From contig NZ_LAJA01000014.1 of NCBI RefSeq assembly GCF_000970675.1, forward strand, positions 124,001 to 188,000: a stretch of DNA of 64,000 bases, given 5' to 3'. Source of the DNA: Domibacillus tundrae. GTDB taxonomy: Bacteria > Bacillota > Bacilli > Bacillales > Domibacillaceae. The notes under the pieces are model-generated. The model was not told where the DNA came from. It ran no database searches and saw nothing but the letters and a program-made list of their open reading frames with translations. Position numbers and translations under genes: made by a program. Position 1 is the first letter of the stretch; the number at the start of each line of letters is the position of its first letter. Below, in pieces: positions 63,489 through 64,000 of this stretch.

Positions 63489-64000
63489 ATGATCTGGATT
63501 GTTTATTTTGCCCTGCTGATCCTGTTGCCGCTTTGGGCGCAATTTAAGGTGAAAAGCACGTATAAAAAATACTCGAAAGTACCGGTTTCAACTGGGATTA
63601 CGGGTGCAGAAGCGGCACGCCGCATTTTAGATGACAACGGCTTGCAGCACGTAAAGGTAGTGGAGTCACACGGTTTTTTGAGTGACCATTATAACCCGAT
63701 GACCAAAACCGTCAACTTGTCTCCAAATAACTTTCATGACCATTCCATTGCCGGTGCCGCTGTTGCAGCACATGAGGTCGGCCACGCGATTCAAGACAAA
63801 GTCGGCTATGCGTTTCTCCGCTTTCGCCATGCTCTTGTGCCGGTAGCCAATATTAGCTCAAACATGTCGTGGATTTTCATTATGATCGGTATTTTCGCAC
63901 AAGCAACGAATATGCTTTTGCTTGGGATCGTTTTAATGGCCGCGGGGGTTTTGTTCCAAGTAATTACCTTACCAGTTGAGTTTAATGCCTCGAACCGTGC
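63489..64000 (+). CDS. Neutral zinc metallopeptidase, YugP-like, N-terminal part
   Basis: The frame is open to the window edge, giving 170 residues so far. An N-terminal membrane helix is followed by the zinc motif HEVGH in VAAHEVGHAIQD, then two further helices (IFIMIGIFAQATN and LLGIVLMAAGVLFQVITL). This matches the membrane-bound Zn-dependent peptidase family of B. subtilis YugP. Targets unknown. GGAGGTAG lies upstream of the ATG. The C-terminal end is outside. Confidence 0.87.
   Translation, partial: MIWIVYFALLILLPLWAQFKVKSTYKKYSKVPVSTGITGAEAARRILDDNGLQHVKVVESHGFLSDHYNPMTKTVNLSPNNFHDHSIAGAAVAAHEVGHAIQDKVGYAFLRFRHALVPVANISSNMSWIFIMIGIFAQATNMLLLGIVLMAAGVLFQVITLPVEFNASNR

Overview
The window is an almost fully coding stretch of a low-to-mid GC, endospore-forming Bacillota chromosome, most likely Bacillaceae. 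Gene order follows the Bacillus subtilis region from yqk/fur/xerD through spoIIA, lysA, scpAB, res, fer-recQ, sleB-ypeB, der-gpsA, spoIVA-hbs, hep, aro and qcr. No rRNA, tRNA, IS element, prophage or CRISPR array was seen. The genus cannot be fixed from the sequence alone.

Layout. 1-5 kb: a cut-off SDR oxidoreductase, a hydrolase and aldo/keto reductase pair on the minus strand, nudF, spoIIM, fur, xerD. 5-8.5 kb: nucleoside salvage operon deoB-punA-pdp. 8.5-12.7 kb: spoIIAA-spoIIAB-sigF, followed by a reduced spoVA cluster with only spoVAA, spoVAB and spoVAF. 12.7-19.6 kb: lysA, a 28-codon membrane ORF, ribT, a DUF309 gene, scpAB, dacB-spmAB, rluB. 19.7-25.7 kb: resABC cytochrome c maturation and the resDE two-component system. 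25.7-32.7 kb: an FMN riboswitch with ribU, ferredoxin, ypbB-recQ, two small-locus genes, a MerR/B12-binding regulator resembling the light sensors CarH/LitR, and ypdA. 32.7-41 kb: ansA, prsW, sleB-ypeB, a PilZ protein, cmk, plsC, an S1-domain protein, fni. 41-50.4 kb: der, gpsA, yphE-yphF, spoIVA, hbs, folE, hepS-menG-hepT, ndk. 50.4-57.6 kb: cheR and the aromatic supraoperon aroC-aroB-aroH-hisC-tyrA-aroA. 57.6-64 kb: ypiA, ypiB, ypiF, qcrABC, ypjA, a short ypjB-like gene and a zinc metallopeptidase that runs off the end.

How the genes fit together. Several modules serve sporulation: engulfment (SpoIIM, SpmA/B), the forespore sigma switch (SpoIIAA/AB, SigF), spore coat assembly (SpoIVA), cortex synthesis and lysis (DacB, SleB/YpeB) and germination channels (SpoVA). 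Others serve respiration: ResABC cytochrome c maturation, ResDE, the QcrABC b6c complex, and HepS/MenG/HepT for menaquinone. The aro genes supply chorismate for that menaquinone and for Tyr/Phe.

The main departures from the B. subtilis layout are absences. spoVAC-D-E, trpEDCFBA, mtrB, dacF, ribDEAH, ppiB and sigX-rsiX are not at their usual places, and ypbE and ypjB look reduced to their membrane segments. The most interesting added gene is the CarH/LitR-like regulator, whose own promoter carries an inverted repeat over the -10. A structured interspersed repeat is also present as one fuller copy and two fragments.
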